In this document: piece after piece, positions 25,173 through 33,266 of the stretch
How the letters are laid out: the number at the start of each line of letters is the position of its first letter
Numbering within the stretch: position 1 is the first letter of the stretch
Assembly (NCBI RefSeq): GCF_017356035.1
Contig: NZ_JAFIQX010000003.1
Location: forward strand, 660,653 to 724,652
Source of the DNA: Longitalea luteola
GTDB lineage: Bacteria > Bacteroidota > Bacteroidia > Chitinophagales > Chitinophagaceae
Direction: 5' to 3'
Length of the DNA: 64,000 bases
Position numbers and translations under genes: made by a program
Notes under the pieces: model-generated
Databases searched by the model: none
Seen by the model: the letters and a program-made list of their open reading frames with translations, nothing else
Told to the model about the DNA's origin: nothing

Positions 25173-25295
25173 GACATAAATTTTTGTTTAAGCAAAGCAC
25201 CTATTATTATGCCATCTGGCACTCCGGGCGCGGAGAGGCGGATGCAGGAAATTTTTTTACAGTTACCTGAATGCAGGGTAGGATTTTACCCAGAT

Positions 25296-26552
25296 TTACC
25301 ACACCAGCGGCGCCGGCTCATTTTTCCAGAAAATGACTCTGAATTCCTCATAATGGTTGCCATTGCCAATGGTATGATCATCCCGTTGCCCGGCATTCAG
25401 CCTGAGTTTGTGGATCATACCCGAACAGGAAGCCACCCATAATGTTTGTTCGTCATCGGAAATGACCATACTTGAAATGGTGGAACCCAGGAAATGCCGC
25501 CAGCTGTTCTTTCCTTGCTTGTCAAACGCTTTGATATTGCCAGTGGCGTCGCCAAATATATAACCGGCAGAAGTCGGTACGGCTGCATAGATCCGGCTGT
25601 TCTTATCAATGAAAGAGTACCTGTCTTCTTTGGTGTTATCTTCTCTTTTTAGATCCTGCAGATTAGTGGCCGGAACACTTATGGTAATGCCACTATAAAA
25701 ATGACAGGAGTTCAAAACAAGCTGTTGACCGTCTTTAGCGAATAATGCATAATGCGGATAAGATGATTGCGGACGAATGGCATGGATCTCATGACCATCG
25801 CGGTTCAGGATCCTGTGATAGGAATTTTGATCGCCTACGACTATAAATGAATCGTCATGAGATAAGGCGGCGTGTTCCATGTCAATATAGGATGCCCATT
25901 CTTTATCTTCAGGGTCAGGTACCGGGTGGATCAGCGAATGTCCATTAGCGGTAAGCAGGTAAATGCCTTCAGGAGAGATCAACAAAACCGATAATCCATC
26001 ATTGAAAGGAATTACCTGCGATACTGCCTGGTTATTTGCCAGGGGAATATTGAATGCAGCAATGGGGCTGCCTTGCCAGCCTTTGTAGGTAGTTATTGTA
26101 TTTGCCGCTGCAATGGCAAAAATATCATTCCGGTGCGATCTGCCGATTGATTGGATTGTATCAGGCAGTTGTTGGATGGTTCTGTTGGTTAACGTGTAGG
26201 CTTTTCTTTTTTCATAAACACTGCCAATAACGAATGCTATCTTATTGTTGCTGATATAGCACAGGTTCTCTATACATTGGCCCTGTTCATGAATGATATT
26301 GACGAACGGTGCATAAGCAGGTGGGAACATTGCTCTGAAGGCGGAAGTGTTGTCTTCTTTATTCGCTTTTTTTAACAGGGAAAGAACCTCGGGGGCCAGT
26401 TCATTTCTATTGTCAGCAGGTTCAATGCCTTTCCAGTTCTCATAGCCGTGTTCTTCAATAAAGGCTATCATTGCATTTATTTCTTTAGCATACGAACTTC
26501 CTTCCTTATTCCACGTTGTTTGCAGTAATGTGATCTTATCTGCCAGGTTCAT
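25296..26552 (-). CDS. Cytoplasmic beta-propeller-like protein of unknown function
   Basis: 418 residues with no signal peptide or membrane segment. An alpha-helical N-terminal part of about 90 residues (ADKITLLQTTWNKEG..., FIEEHGYENWKGIEP) is followed by repeated beta-blade-like units: ENLCYISNNKIAFVIGS, AALSHDDSFIVVGDQ, YALFAKDGQQLVLNS, SSMVISDDEQTLWVAS. These resemble WD40/PQQ-type propeller blades, so the protein is probably a scaffold. No enzyme motif is visible. Three 21-bp repeats lie about 110 bases upstream of its start, and a similar array stands upstream of the GrpE-like/Hsp70 pair at 36.2 kb, so the two may be co-regulated. The stop lies about 120 bases from the SDR start. Confidence 0.65.
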   Translation of the reverse strand: MNLADKITLLQTTWNKEGSSYAKEINAMIAFIEEHGYENWKGIEPADNRNELAPEVLSLLKKANKEDNTSAFRAMFPPAYAPFVNIIHEQGQCIENLCYISNNKIAFVIGSVYEKRKAYTLTNRTIQQLPDTIQSIGRSHRNDIFAIAAANTITTYKGWQGSPIAAFNIPLANNQAVSQVIPFNDGLSVLLISPEGIYLLTANGHSLIHPVPDPEDKEWASYIDMEHAALSHDDSFIVVGDQNSYHRILNRDGHEIHAIRPQSSYPHYALFAKDGQQLVLNSCHFYSGITISVPATNLQDLKREDNTKEDRYSFIDKNSRIYAAVPTSAGYIFGDATGNIKAFDKQGKNSWRHFLGSTISSMVISDDEQTLWVASCSGMIHKLRLNAGQRDDHTIGNGNHYEEFRVIFWKNEPAPLVW

Positions 26553-26661
26553 GCAGCCCTTCCTTTTTTATTTCGCACATTTTGAATCTATTTCCCACAG
26601 GATGGATATACAGTGGTGAAGCCATAAAACTAAAACAGATTTTATTTTCGTTTATAGCTAA

Positions 26662-26722
26662 TTAATAAGTGTGTTATTTTGGTCAATAAGCGTGTTGTTT
26701 TGACCAATAAGTGTGCAGCAGA
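26662..26722. repeat. Iteron-like array A: three 21-bp direct repeats
   Basis: AATAAGTGTGTTATTTTGG, AATAAGCGTGTTGTTTTGA and AATAAGTGTGCAGCAGAAT begin at 26664, 26685 and 26706, exactly 21 bases apart. The array lies about 112 bases upstream of the minus-strand beta-propeller gene and downstream of the Kelch gene stop. Array B at 36.2 kb has the same words and phasing. The 21-bp period equals two helical turns, as in direct-repeat sites of LytTR-type regulators; the identity of the binder is inference. Confidence 0.7.
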
Positions 26723-26797
26723 ATGGGTGCGTTATGACTGGTTGCTTTTAATCTGAAATGCTACGTGTTGTTGTGTAGTAATCCTGGTGAATCATTT

Positions 26798-28108
26798 TTA
26801 CCGCGTATGTGTAAACTCATATAAATGGTTGCTCTCGCGGTTTGAACTAACCGGTTCTCCTAAACCGAAATACGTTTTATTTCCTATAGTAAAGCAAACA
26901 CTTCCCTGGTTGCTATAATAGTTAGGATTGTAGGTAACCTCTTTCCAGCCCGTTGTTGTTGCTGACGGTTTAAATTGGTACAGTTCACCTGATCTCAAAC
27001 CCATGCCCATATAACCTGCACCGCTGTTGGTGGTTGCTACGCGACACGCTGTTTGTGGGCCGGGTACATCATTAATTGGTTGCCACACCTTCGTTTTGTA
27101 ATTCCAGGTATAACACAAATTAGGTTGCGTTGAAAAGTTCCATTCTGTAAAGCCTAAGTCTAAATATACCAGGTCGCCCAGTACAAAAGCCGATCCGTAG
27201 TAACAATAGTAAACCTCGTTTCTGTAATTCGTTGGAAGAATAGCAACATGCTCCCAGGTTTTGGCAGCAGCATCAAACTTTAATATACCAATAAATTTTG
27301 CGCTGCCGCCGGTAGCGCCACCGGCCACATAGCCAGCTCCATCAATGGAAAAACCAACGGCGCCGTAAAGCGCATAAGCATTATCTCCAAGTGGTAGATC
27401 GCTCAGTTTGGTCCAGCTTTTAGTGGCCGGATCAAATTCATAAAAACTGCGATAGCCGCCGTAATTACTATAAGGAGGTGTATCATAAGAACCGCCGCCT
27501 ACATAGGCTTTATTGCCAATAACAAAACTAAATCCTGAATTCATAGGTGAACCCGGATAGTCGCCGATTTGTGTCCAGGTATCTGTCGCAGGATCAAATT
27601 CCCATACGTCATTCAGGTTGCCGTTAGTGCCACGCCCGCAACAAACATATCCCTTCCCGTTTACTGCAAATGATACAGGGAATTTTCGCTGGGGCCCCGG
27701 AAAATTCTTCATTCTTTTCCATGAACCGCGGGGAAGGGTGGTATATCTTACCGTTTTGCCATAATATACCTGGCCATCAATCTTGCCATATGCCCGTATA
27801 GCATAGGTAACACCAGGATAAGTAGCATCCAGTCTGCTGGTATACGTTTTAGCGCCGCCGGGTGTAATAACCCTGATCTTCTGGTCTAAGTTCACAAAAG
27901 GGCCCGTCCCATTCTTGTTGTAAACGAATCCGTACTCCGAGGCATGGCCGGATATTATTTCGCCATTCAGGATCAGTTCATCATCGTTTACCACCTGCAG
28001 CTCACCGGTTTTAACAAAGTCACTATCTGTAATGTTTACGGTTTCCAGATCTTTTTTACAAGCCGACAGTAGTGATAATACTGCAGCTATCAGTACAATA
28101 TTTTTCAT
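26798..28108 (-). CDS. Kelch-repeat lipoprotein
   Basis: 436 residues with a lipobox (SLLSAC, Cys17). A fibronectin-like or Ig-like module of about 110 residues (GEIISGHASEYGFVYNKNGT...) precedes five to six Kelch-type repeats with the WEFDPATDTWTQIGDYPG, YEFDPATKSWTKLSDLPLG and LKFDAAAKTWEHVAILP pattern and GYVxGG turns. It forms a surface or periplasmic beta-propeller tethered to the membrane, probably binding carbohydrate or protein. It lacks galactose-oxidase copper residues that I can recognise. The gene is 7 bases downstream of a small lipoprotein gene and forms a two-gene operon with it. Confidence 0.85.
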   Translation of the reverse strand: MKNIVLIAAVLSLLSACKKDLETVNITDSDFVKTGELQVVNDDELILNGEIISGHASEYGFVYNKNGTGPFVNLDQKIRVITPGGAKTYTSRLDATYPGVTYAIRAYGKIDGQVYYGKTVRYTTLPRGSWKRMKNFPGPQRKFPVSFAVNGKGYVCCGRGTNGNLNDVWEFDPATDTWTQIGDYPGSPMNSGFSFVIGNKAYVGGGSYDTPPYSNYGGYRSFYEFDPATKSWTKLSDLPLGDNAYALYGAVGFSIDGAGYVAGGATGGSAKFIGILKFDAAAKTWEHVAILPTNYRNEVYYCYYGSAFVLGDLVYLDLGFTEWNFSTQPNLCYTWNYKTKVWQPINDVPGPQTACRVATTNSGAGYMGMGLRSGELYQFKPSATTTGWKEVTYNPNYYSNQGSVCFTIGNKTYFGLGEPVSSNRESNHLYEFTHTR

Positions 28109-28115
28109 AAATACA

Positions 28116-28466
28116 TTAGAGTTCCAGCGTGATACGCATTAATTTTCCTTTTTCAACAAGCACGTTTCCATAAAAAGTATAGCCGCCGGAAAGCTGCGAT
28201 GACCTGAAAGAAACGTGACAGCTATAATAATAGCTGCCAGGTTTCAGTGAAGTGATCTTTATTCCTTTTTCAACCTGGTCTGTGGCTTTATTGACAAAAG
28301 GAGCTGTATTAACATCCTTGCTTACCACTGCTGATAAGTAAAGCTCATCATACGGTTTTGAAGTTGTAAGGGTAAAATGCATCCCACCGTTTTCCGAAGT
28401 CTTGGTGCAGCCCGAAAAGCCAGTCATCGTTAATAGCAGAATAACAGTAAGAAAAATTCGGTTCAT
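28116..28466 (-). CDS. Small lipoprotein, partner of the Kelch protein
   Basis: 116 residues with a lipoprotein signal peptide ending in TGFSGC. The mature part is a single beta-sandwich-like domain (MHFTLTTSKPYDELYLSAVV, KGIKITSLKPGSYYYSCHVS, GNVLVEKGKLMRITLEL), similar in outline to small Ig-like or DUF4249-type assemblies, but no family is recognised. It is encoded 7 bases upstream of the Kelch lipoprotein and is surely co-transcribed, so the two may form one surface complex. Confidence 0.7.
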   Translation of the reverse strand: MNRIFLTVILLLTMTGFSGCTKTSENGGMHFTLTTSKPYDELYLSAVVSKDVNTAPFVNKATDQVEKGIKITSLKPGSYYYSCHVSFRSSQLSGGYTFYGNVLVEKGKLMRITLEL

Positions 28467-28692
28467 AGAAAAAATTAGGGAACAGGGTTATCTGAAATAT
28501 GGCGCAATATCTGTCTTCTTTTTGAAAAGCGCAAGTGGGCTGACAGCGGTAAGTGAAGGCCGATAGCCGATGCAACAAAGAAGCCGCCATCCAAGGTTGG
28601 AAACATAGGTAGGGAATAAGTTGTAATTTTTGATAAGATGGCAGGCATTAAAGTAAGGTATGGATTTAGCATTATCGGTTGGCTAAATTACT

Positions 28693-29937
28693 TTATTGGT
28701 GTGCGAACAGGAATGGAAATAGAAATGTCACGAAGCCTGCCCAGATGCAATAAACGGGAAGATAGAACGAAATAACTTTTCCAACGCCGCTGAGCTCCGT
28801 CTTTTTAGCCAGTACCCTGATCAACTGCCAGGTCACCAGCAACAGGTTTATCAGGATCAGCACATTCCCCCCCAGCACGGCCGCCCTGTTGGGCGTAATA
28901 CCCCAGGCAGAGATACGGAAAAGGATCGCAGACAACGCAATGCCGTTAACGATGAGCGTTACAACAGATAGTAAAGTAAGCACCCATGTTTCTGCCTGGC
29001 TTTTAGTGGCTTTCGTGGTTTCTGCAACAGAAAAGAAGATGATGGCCATAACGCCGATCAGCAGCGCATTAAACACCAGTAAAAACTCCCGGTCATTATA
29101 AGGGTCTTTACCCGAGTAAATGATGGCCACGAGGTAAATGACCAGCATTACCAAGACGAGCGGACTGAAGATCCTGGCAATTACCGGCGACACTTTGCCA
29201 ACGAGCTGCGGATTGGTCTGGGTAAGAAAGGTGCCTAAAACTGGTGCAGCCGGTAAACCAAAAATAACCACATTTTGCATGTACCACTTTTCAATATGCA
29301 GGCCGATCAGGGAGAATAACCCAATAGTTATACCACTCAGGATGCCACCGGCTAACACGATAAGTGTTGTCATGACTACCAGGTCGCCGTTATAACTTAA
29401 AAAGTTCAGCCGTTTCTCTACATCGTTTTCCCGTTCGCCAACAAAAGCAAAACCTGTCACTGACCACAACACCAGCAGTAAGTGAATACAGGATAGTATT
29501 AATGTGTCGCTGTTTTTATTGTCAGGAAGGAAGTTGATAAACACGAGACTGGCCAGGCTGATCCCAACAATGAAGACAATTTTAGGGATTGATAATTTAT
29601 TCTTCCACCCAAAATAGGCCGAGAGTATGGGGAAGATGATAAAGCCGGCATTCCTGGAATAAAAGAATTCCTCGTCTATGGGTAACAGCGCCGGCAGTTT
29701 CGCGATCGTCCCTGCAAAGAGGACGGCAAAAAGCACAAATAATAATTCTTTCCTGGTGGCCCGGTTAATGTCATCGCCTTCATAATTCAGTCTTTCGTTC
29801 CAGAAATCCGCAAGCGGATTGCCACTGAGTTCCGGATATAACGAACTGAAGCTGCGCTTAAAGAGGGATTTGTTCGCCCGGTACATGCGCTCGAGCTGCC
29901 GGGGCTCGTTCAGGTGGGCCCGTATTTCTTCTTTCAT
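28693..29937 (-). CDS. DUF4153 polytopic membrane protein
   Basis: 414 residues from ATG 29937 (MKEEIRAHLNEPRQLERMYR). The open frame extends to 30000 but would overlap the upstream gene by 20 bases. After a soluble amphipathic N-terminus (residues 1-65) come about 10-11 hydrophobic helices, the DUF4153 pattern, with characteristic VFNALLIGVMAIIFFSVAE and WGITPNRAAVLGGNVLILIN. Function of the family is unknown; it is thought to be an inner-membrane transporter or sensor. It is 44 bases downstream of a small membrane protein gene in one operon, which carries an ACTTTG-N5-CAAAGT operator in front. Confidence 0.8.
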   Translation of the reverse strand: MKEEIRAHLNEPRQLERMYRANKSLFKRSFSSLYPELSGNPLADFWNERLNYEGDDINRATRKELLFVLFAVLFAGTIAKLPALLPIDEEFFYSRNAGFIIFPILSAYFGWKNKLSIPKIVFIVGISLASLVFINFLPDNKNSDTLILSCIHLLLVLWSVTGFAFVGERENDVEKRLNFLSYNGDLVVMTTLIVLAGGILSGITIGLFSLIGLHIEKWYMQNVVIFGLPAAPVLGTFLTQTNPQLVGKVSPVIARIFSPLVLVMLVIYLVAIIYSGKDPYNDREFLLVFNALLIGVMAIIFFSVAETTKATKSQAETWVLTLLSVVTLIVNGIALSAILFRISAWGITPNRAAVLGGNVLILINLLLVTWQLIRVLAKKTELSGVGKVISFYLPVYCIWAGFVTFLFPFLFAHQ

Positions 29938-29980
29938 AAGTTGATGTTTACAAATGGCAGGATATTGTTGAGCCAGTAGT

Positions 29981-30316
29981 TTAATTCCAGTAAGTGCCAT
30001 CCAGACCCAAAACGGTACCTAGCCACAGGCCAATGATGAATATGATCACGCTTACAATAACGGCAACGGCTTTGTGTAAACCCAGCTGGCTATTAAATTG
30101 TACAAGGAAGTAATTACATAACCCGCCCATGGCGCCGGCCAGCGGAACTATGATCAGTGGTTTTATCCGCCATAGTTTTGGCCATTCAGGATTGGGTTCT
30201 CCGGCGGTGATCAGGAATAGCGAGATCAGCAGCAAACCAATCACTGCGCCTACGAGCATTCGTTTAACTAAGGAGCCCTGGTTTTGCTGTGCAGTTGAAT
30301 CGTTTTTCGGTGTCAT
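29981..30316 (-). CDS. Small three-helix membrane protein (first gene of the DUF4153 operon)
   Basis: 111 residues. A polar N-terminus (TPKNDSTAQQNQGSLVKR) is followed by three hydrophobic helices: MLVGAVIGLLLISLFLIT, PLIIVPLAGAMGGLCNYFLV and AVAVIVSVIIFIIGLWLGTV. Homologues are often labelled 'potassium transporter KefB' in Chitinophagaceae; the label has no support in the sequence, because the protein is far too short. Its constant partnership with DUF4153 suggests a joint membrane function. A palindromic operator lies 34 bases upstream of the start. Confidence 0.75.
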   Translation of the reverse strand: MTPKNDSTAQQNQGSLVKRMLVGAVIGLLLISLFLITAGEPNPEWPKLWRIKPLIIVPLAGAMGGLCNYFLVQFNSQLGLHKAVAVIVSVIIFIIGLWLGTVLGLDGTYWN

Positions 30317-30349
30317 TAGAACTGGTTTTATTGTTTTTAAAATAAAAGA

Positions 30350-30366
30350 ACTTTGAAGTACAAAGT
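30350..30366. promoter_or_regulatory. Palindromic operator 1, ACTTTG-N5-CAAAGT
   Basis: ACTTTG-AAGTA-CAAAGT, a perfect 6+6 inverted repeat, 34 bases upstream of the small membrane protein start. Read on the minus strand, its outer TTTG is followed 16 bases later by TATTTTAA, a plausible -33/-7 pair, so a bound protein would cover the -33 box. It has the same arms and spacing as operator 2 at 31390. Confidence 0.7.
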
Positions 30367-30450
30367 GTAACGAGAAAAAAATTTATAACAGGCTGTTCCC
30401 TTCCTGAACGGATATAGAAGTTCGTTCGTGCTGTTGTTGTATTGTCCTCA

Positions 30451-30756
30451 TCATGTCTGTTTCTGCGATTTGATTAATTTTTCCAATGTTTTCAGATGAT
30501 CATTAAACGCCTTTTTGCCCGCCTTTGTCATAAAGTACTTCGTGTTCGGCTTTCTGCCAATAAATGATTTTTTCACGCCGATGAAGCCCTCTTTTTCCAG
30601 TACTTTCAACTGGCTCGCCAGCTTGCCATCAGTGATATTAAAATAATCTTTCAATGAGTTAAAGTCAAGCTTGTCATTCACTGCCAGCACCGACATAATG
30701 CCAAGCCTGGTCCTGCTTTCAAATGCCTTATGTAAACCATTAATTGATATTTTCAC
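30451..30756 (-). CDS. Winged-helix transcriptional regulator (MarR/PadR-like, HTH_34 type)
   Basis: 101 residues from a GTG at 30756; the ORF extends upstream, but that part is the end of the previous gene in another frame. The fold is a compact winged helix: HKAFESRTRLGIMSVLAVND (helix 1), DFNSLKDYFNITDGKLASQL (helix-turn-helix, recognition helix DGKLASQLKVLEKEG), and a wing GVKKSFIGRKPNTKYFMT. The C-terminal helix would dimerise. It overlaps the upstream membrane-protein gene by 17 bases and is co-transcribed with it. It is the natural candidate to bind the two ACTTTG-N5-CAAAGT palindromes, giving autoregulation and control of the DUF4153 operon; this is inference. No ligand-binding domain is present, so the signal may come from its membrane partner. 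Confidence 0.82.
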   Translation of the reverse strand: MKISINGLHKAFESRTRLGIMSVLAVNDKLDFNSLKDYFNITDGKLASQLKVLEKEGFIGVKKSFIGRKPNTKYFMTKAGKKAFNDHLKTLEKLIKSQKQT

Positions 30757-31381
30757 TTTTCTCGTACTTGTAATGCAAATAAATGCCGTAAATAATATGC
30801 ACCCCGCCAAAACCTATAGCCCAGCATAATGTACCGTACTCAATATAATATGAACTGAATAAACCTAACGCTATTTCAATAAGCCCCATATATTTCACCT
30901 CTTCATACGTAAACTTACTGGCATTGTACAGGGCAAGGCCATAAAATAATAATGAGAAAGGAGCCATGAAGCCGGTCAGTCCTTTCGCGATCATGGCCAC
31001 GATCAGCAATCCCCCAGCTACAAGCGGAATGGCCATAGCGTTTATTACCCGGCGTGTGGTAGCATTCCAGAGCTTCTCACCACTTTTGCTGGCCTTTTTC
31101 CAGGAAAGAAAAACAGCAGTGCCCAGGGCCAGTATTAAAACCGCAATCGCTATAAGAACTACCCTTAGTAAAGTGGGCGATAAAGGTTCAGCTGAAATAG
31201 TGCTATCTGCTAACCCGGTTGGATTAAAATCAAGTACCTGGTACGAGATCCAGGCACCTGACAGTGCATAAATGCCTGCCATAACACCTGCCAAACCAGA
31301 GAGTGACAGGAATTTGGTAGAGCGCTCCATCATAGAGCGGATCTCGATCAGATCACGGGCATAATCCGGGCTTTCTTTCAT
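30740..31381 (-). CDS. Polytopic membrane protein paired with the winged-helix regulator
   Basis: 213 residues with about six hydrophobic helices (for example FLSLSGLAGVMAGIYALSGA, VVLIAIAVLILALGTAVFLS and VINAMAIPLVAGGLLIVAMI). The N-terminal 20 residues (KESPDYARDLIEIRSMMERS) are soluble and helical. No transporter signature is recognised. The stop codon lies inside the next gene, a winged-helix regulator, so the pair is translationally coupled. The same membrane-protein/regulator pairing recurs in Bacteroidota by my recollection and suggests that the membrane protein senses a condition and affects the regulator. The start codon is only 9 bases from an operator that covers the -7 box. Confidence 0.75.
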   Translation of the reverse strand: MKESPDYARDLIEIRSMMERSTKFLSLSGLAGVMAGIYALSGAWISYQVLDFNPTGLADSTISAEPLSPTLLRVVLIAIAVLILALGTAVFLSWKKASKSGEKLWNATTRRVINAMAIPLVAGGLLIVAMIAKGLTGFMAPFSLLFYGLALYNASKFTYEEVKYMGLIEIALGLFSSYYIEYGTLCWAIGFGGVHIIYGIYLHYKYEKSENIN

Positions 31382-31389
31382 ACGAAAGT

Positions 31390-31408
31390 ACTTTGTATTT
31401 CAAAGTTA
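31390..31408 (-). promoter_or_regulatory. Palindromic operator 2 overlapping a TAACTTTG -7 element
   Basis: ACTTTG-TATTT-CAAAGT (31390-31406) has the same arms and 5-base spacing as operator 1. On the minus strand TAACTTTG (31408-31401) is an exact TAnnTTTG promoter element with a TTG about 20 bases upstream, and it shares six bases with the operator. A bound repressor would block transcription directly. The start codon follows 9 bases after the palindrome. Confidence 0.75.
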
Positions 31409-31518
31409 ATAAACGAAGATGAGATTTGCAAGTGCTTTTTGGCGATCTGATTGCATTAATGCTTTGAAGCCTGAGGGTGAAGAACTTGCGCAGTGCCTGC
31501 AAATGAAACTATTGAACT

Positions 31519-31998
31519 TTATCTTGAATGAAGACTCACTACCCGGGTAATTCTCCATTGGCCTTTTTCGTTCCGCCAGATATGTACGAAAGGGGAATAG
31601 TTCGACATGGTGGTATCAACTTTATTATGAAAGCGGTGATAACCCATTTGTACTGCGCCATAGTCTTTAATGGGATACACTTCTATGCTACCGTCTAATA
31701 ATTCGCGGGTTACTTTGCCGCAAATTTCGTTTTTTAACACGGTGATCAATTCGGCTTTGGATGTTAATACGCCGTTGCGGTCATGATAATATTCCAGTGA
31801 GTCAGACATCAACAATCCCTGTACTTCCAACCGGCAATTGTTATAAGCATCTTCCCACAGGCTGTCCATGTGCACAATGGTGTCATATAATGCCTGCGAC
31901 TCAGGCTTATAGGTAGGTACCTGAAGTTGCCACGGGTGTTTGGTGGTTGTGCAGGAAAGGACGATCAATAAAACAATAACGGCGTATACTTTTTTCAT
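31519..31998 (-). CDS. NTF2/SnoaL-like lipoprotein (DUF4440 type), copy 1
   Basis: 159 residues with a lipobox (VLLIVLSC). The mature domain is an NTF2-like cone fold: MDSLWEDAYNNCRLEVQGLL, LEYYHDRNGVLTSKAELITV, GYHRFHN and the last strand FVHIWRNEKGQWRITRVVSL. Such domains bind small hydrophobic ligands or act as enzymes; DUF4440 members often have no known activity. It is clearly paralogous to the gene at 40675 (same WQLQ[VI]P[ST]YKP start and ICGKVTRELL core), but that copy lacks the lipobox and should be released to the periplasm. Confidence 0.82.
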   Translation of the reverse strand: MKKVYAVIVLLIVLSCTTTKHPWQLQVPTYKPESQALYDTIVHMDSLWEDAYNNCRLEVQGLLMSDSLEYYHDRNGVLTSKAELITVLKNEICGKVTRELLDGSIEVYPIKDYGAVQMGYHRFHNKVDTTMSNYSPFVHIWRNEKGQWRITRVVSLHSR

Positions 31999-32134
31999 AC
32001 CAATAGTTTTAGCAATACGTTACCTGTTCTTACCCTACCCATGCACATTACATGCCATGCCAGGTCGTCACCCCGATTTGCATCTGTTGGGAATATTGTT
32101 TATTTTTCGCCGCCTGAACCCACAATCGCGCCTG

Positions 32135-33211
32135 ATGCAATACCTGTCACCATCCACATTCTTTGGAGTTACCTTATCTGCACCTCTCGATAAAAAAGCC
32201 ATTCAGTTAGGAAGAAAAAAGCTGTTTGCAGAACTGGAGCTTGGCGGCGGCAGTACCATCGAACTGCACGGTAAACAGCTAACCAAAAACGACATCATTC
32301 AATATTTCGATGATCTGCTGAAAGAGGATACCCTCAATTATCATAGCGCAGTAGCGGAAGACCCGGTATTGCTGCGTTTCCTGGAAGAAGCGATCATCGA
32401 ACGGAAAGAAATGTTCCAGGACAACCCCCTGTATGAAGAGGAACGGTTCATTCACTGGATAAGCCCTTATTTCTGTCATTCGTTCCTGGCATTTATGACT
32501 ACCTGTTTTCTCGTGGAGCCGGATGAGGATGGATTGCTTTATTTACTGGCCAACAATCATTTCATGACCGCTGAGGACGCTGCAAAGGGTTGGGATGCCG
32601 TTGTGCGCATTCTCATGGAAGATATTTCCACGCTTGATCGATACGACGAACAGGCGAAAAATAAAAGGGAACCTGCGCTCTCGCCAATCGAATACCTGAT
32701 GGAGTTCCGTTATATCAGGCTCATCCAGTTACTTCCGCAGAACAGGTTTGCCAGTATCAGGGATAACTACGCGCATTGCATGCTAAAAGTTTCTATAGCC
32801 GTTTTTAACGGGGATAACCAACATCGTGATACGGTGAGGACCTGGTTGGAAAATGCGGAGTTGCTGGCCGTTTCCGAGGCCATAAAAGCTGGCATTAACG
32901 AAAAGATCCGGGAGTTGGAAGCTATCCATCCTCCCGCCGAAGAAAAGAAGCGTGAATTTTCACCCCTGAAGGTTATAATTATAGCTGTGATAATCGTGGT
33001 CAGACTGGCTACCTGTAAAAGCAATTCCTCCACCAGCTATTATCAGAACACGCCAATGGTTTTCCCGGAGACTTCGCCGTTTTCCCGGGAACGTATACTT
33101 GACTCGCTGGAGCGCAAGTATCCGCATATGGATTGGAAAACGATCGAAAAGAACAAGCGGGAAATGGATTCAGTGAGGCTTGATACTTTGACGGATGTTT
33201 CCATCCCATAA
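32135..33211 (+). CDS. Single-pass membrane protein of unknown function next to the Hsp70 gene
   Basis: 358 residues from ATG 32135; the frame is open to 31940, but that part overlaps the divergent lipoprotein gene. A -7-like TATTTTTC lies at 32101-32108 with TTTG 20 bases upstream. The first 260 or so residues are soluble and mostly helical (LGRKKLFAELELGGGSTIEL, then a possible TPR-like or helical-bundle part rich in Leu/Glu). One transmembrane helix, LKVIIIAVIIVVRLA, follows near residue 275, and a 65-residue hydrophilic tail lies on the other side. No enzyme motif or known domain is recognised. It is convergent with the Hsp70-like gene, and may be a membrane client or adaptor of that chaperone. 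Confidence 0.6.
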   Translation: MQYLSPSTFFGVTLSAPLDKKAIQLGRKKLFAELELGGGSTIELHGKQLTKNDIIQYFDDLLKEDTLNYHSAVAEDPVLLRFLEEAIIERKEMFQDNPLYEEERFIHWISPYFCHSFLAFMTTCFLVEPDEDGLLYLLANNHFMTAEDAAKGWDAVVRILMEDISTLDRYDEQAKNKREPALSPIEYLMEFRYIRLIQLLPQNRFASIRDNYAHCMLKVSIAVFNGDNQHRDTVRTWLENAELLAVSEAIKAGINEKIRELEAIHPPAEEKKREFSPLKVIIIAVIIVVRLATCKSNSSTSYYQNTPMVFPETSPFSRERILDSLERKYPHMDWKTIEKNKREMDSVRLDTLTDVSIP

Positions 33212-33225
33212 ATAAAATTGTATAA

Positions 33226-33262
33226 TTTTTACCGGCCGGTTTAATATCAGCCGGTAATTTTT
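33226..33262. terminator. Bidirectional terminator
   Basis: TACCGGC (33230-33236) pairs with GCCGGTA (33250-33256); the outer AATTTTT on one side and AATTTTT on the other serve as U-tract in each direction, between convergent stops. Confidence 0.8.
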
Positions 33263-33266
33263 GTTA

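Noticed and set aside
29938..30000. Upstream start for the DUF4153 protein
   Set aside because: It would overlap the preceding gene by 20 bases and adds residues without resemblance to the family; ATG 29937 is better.
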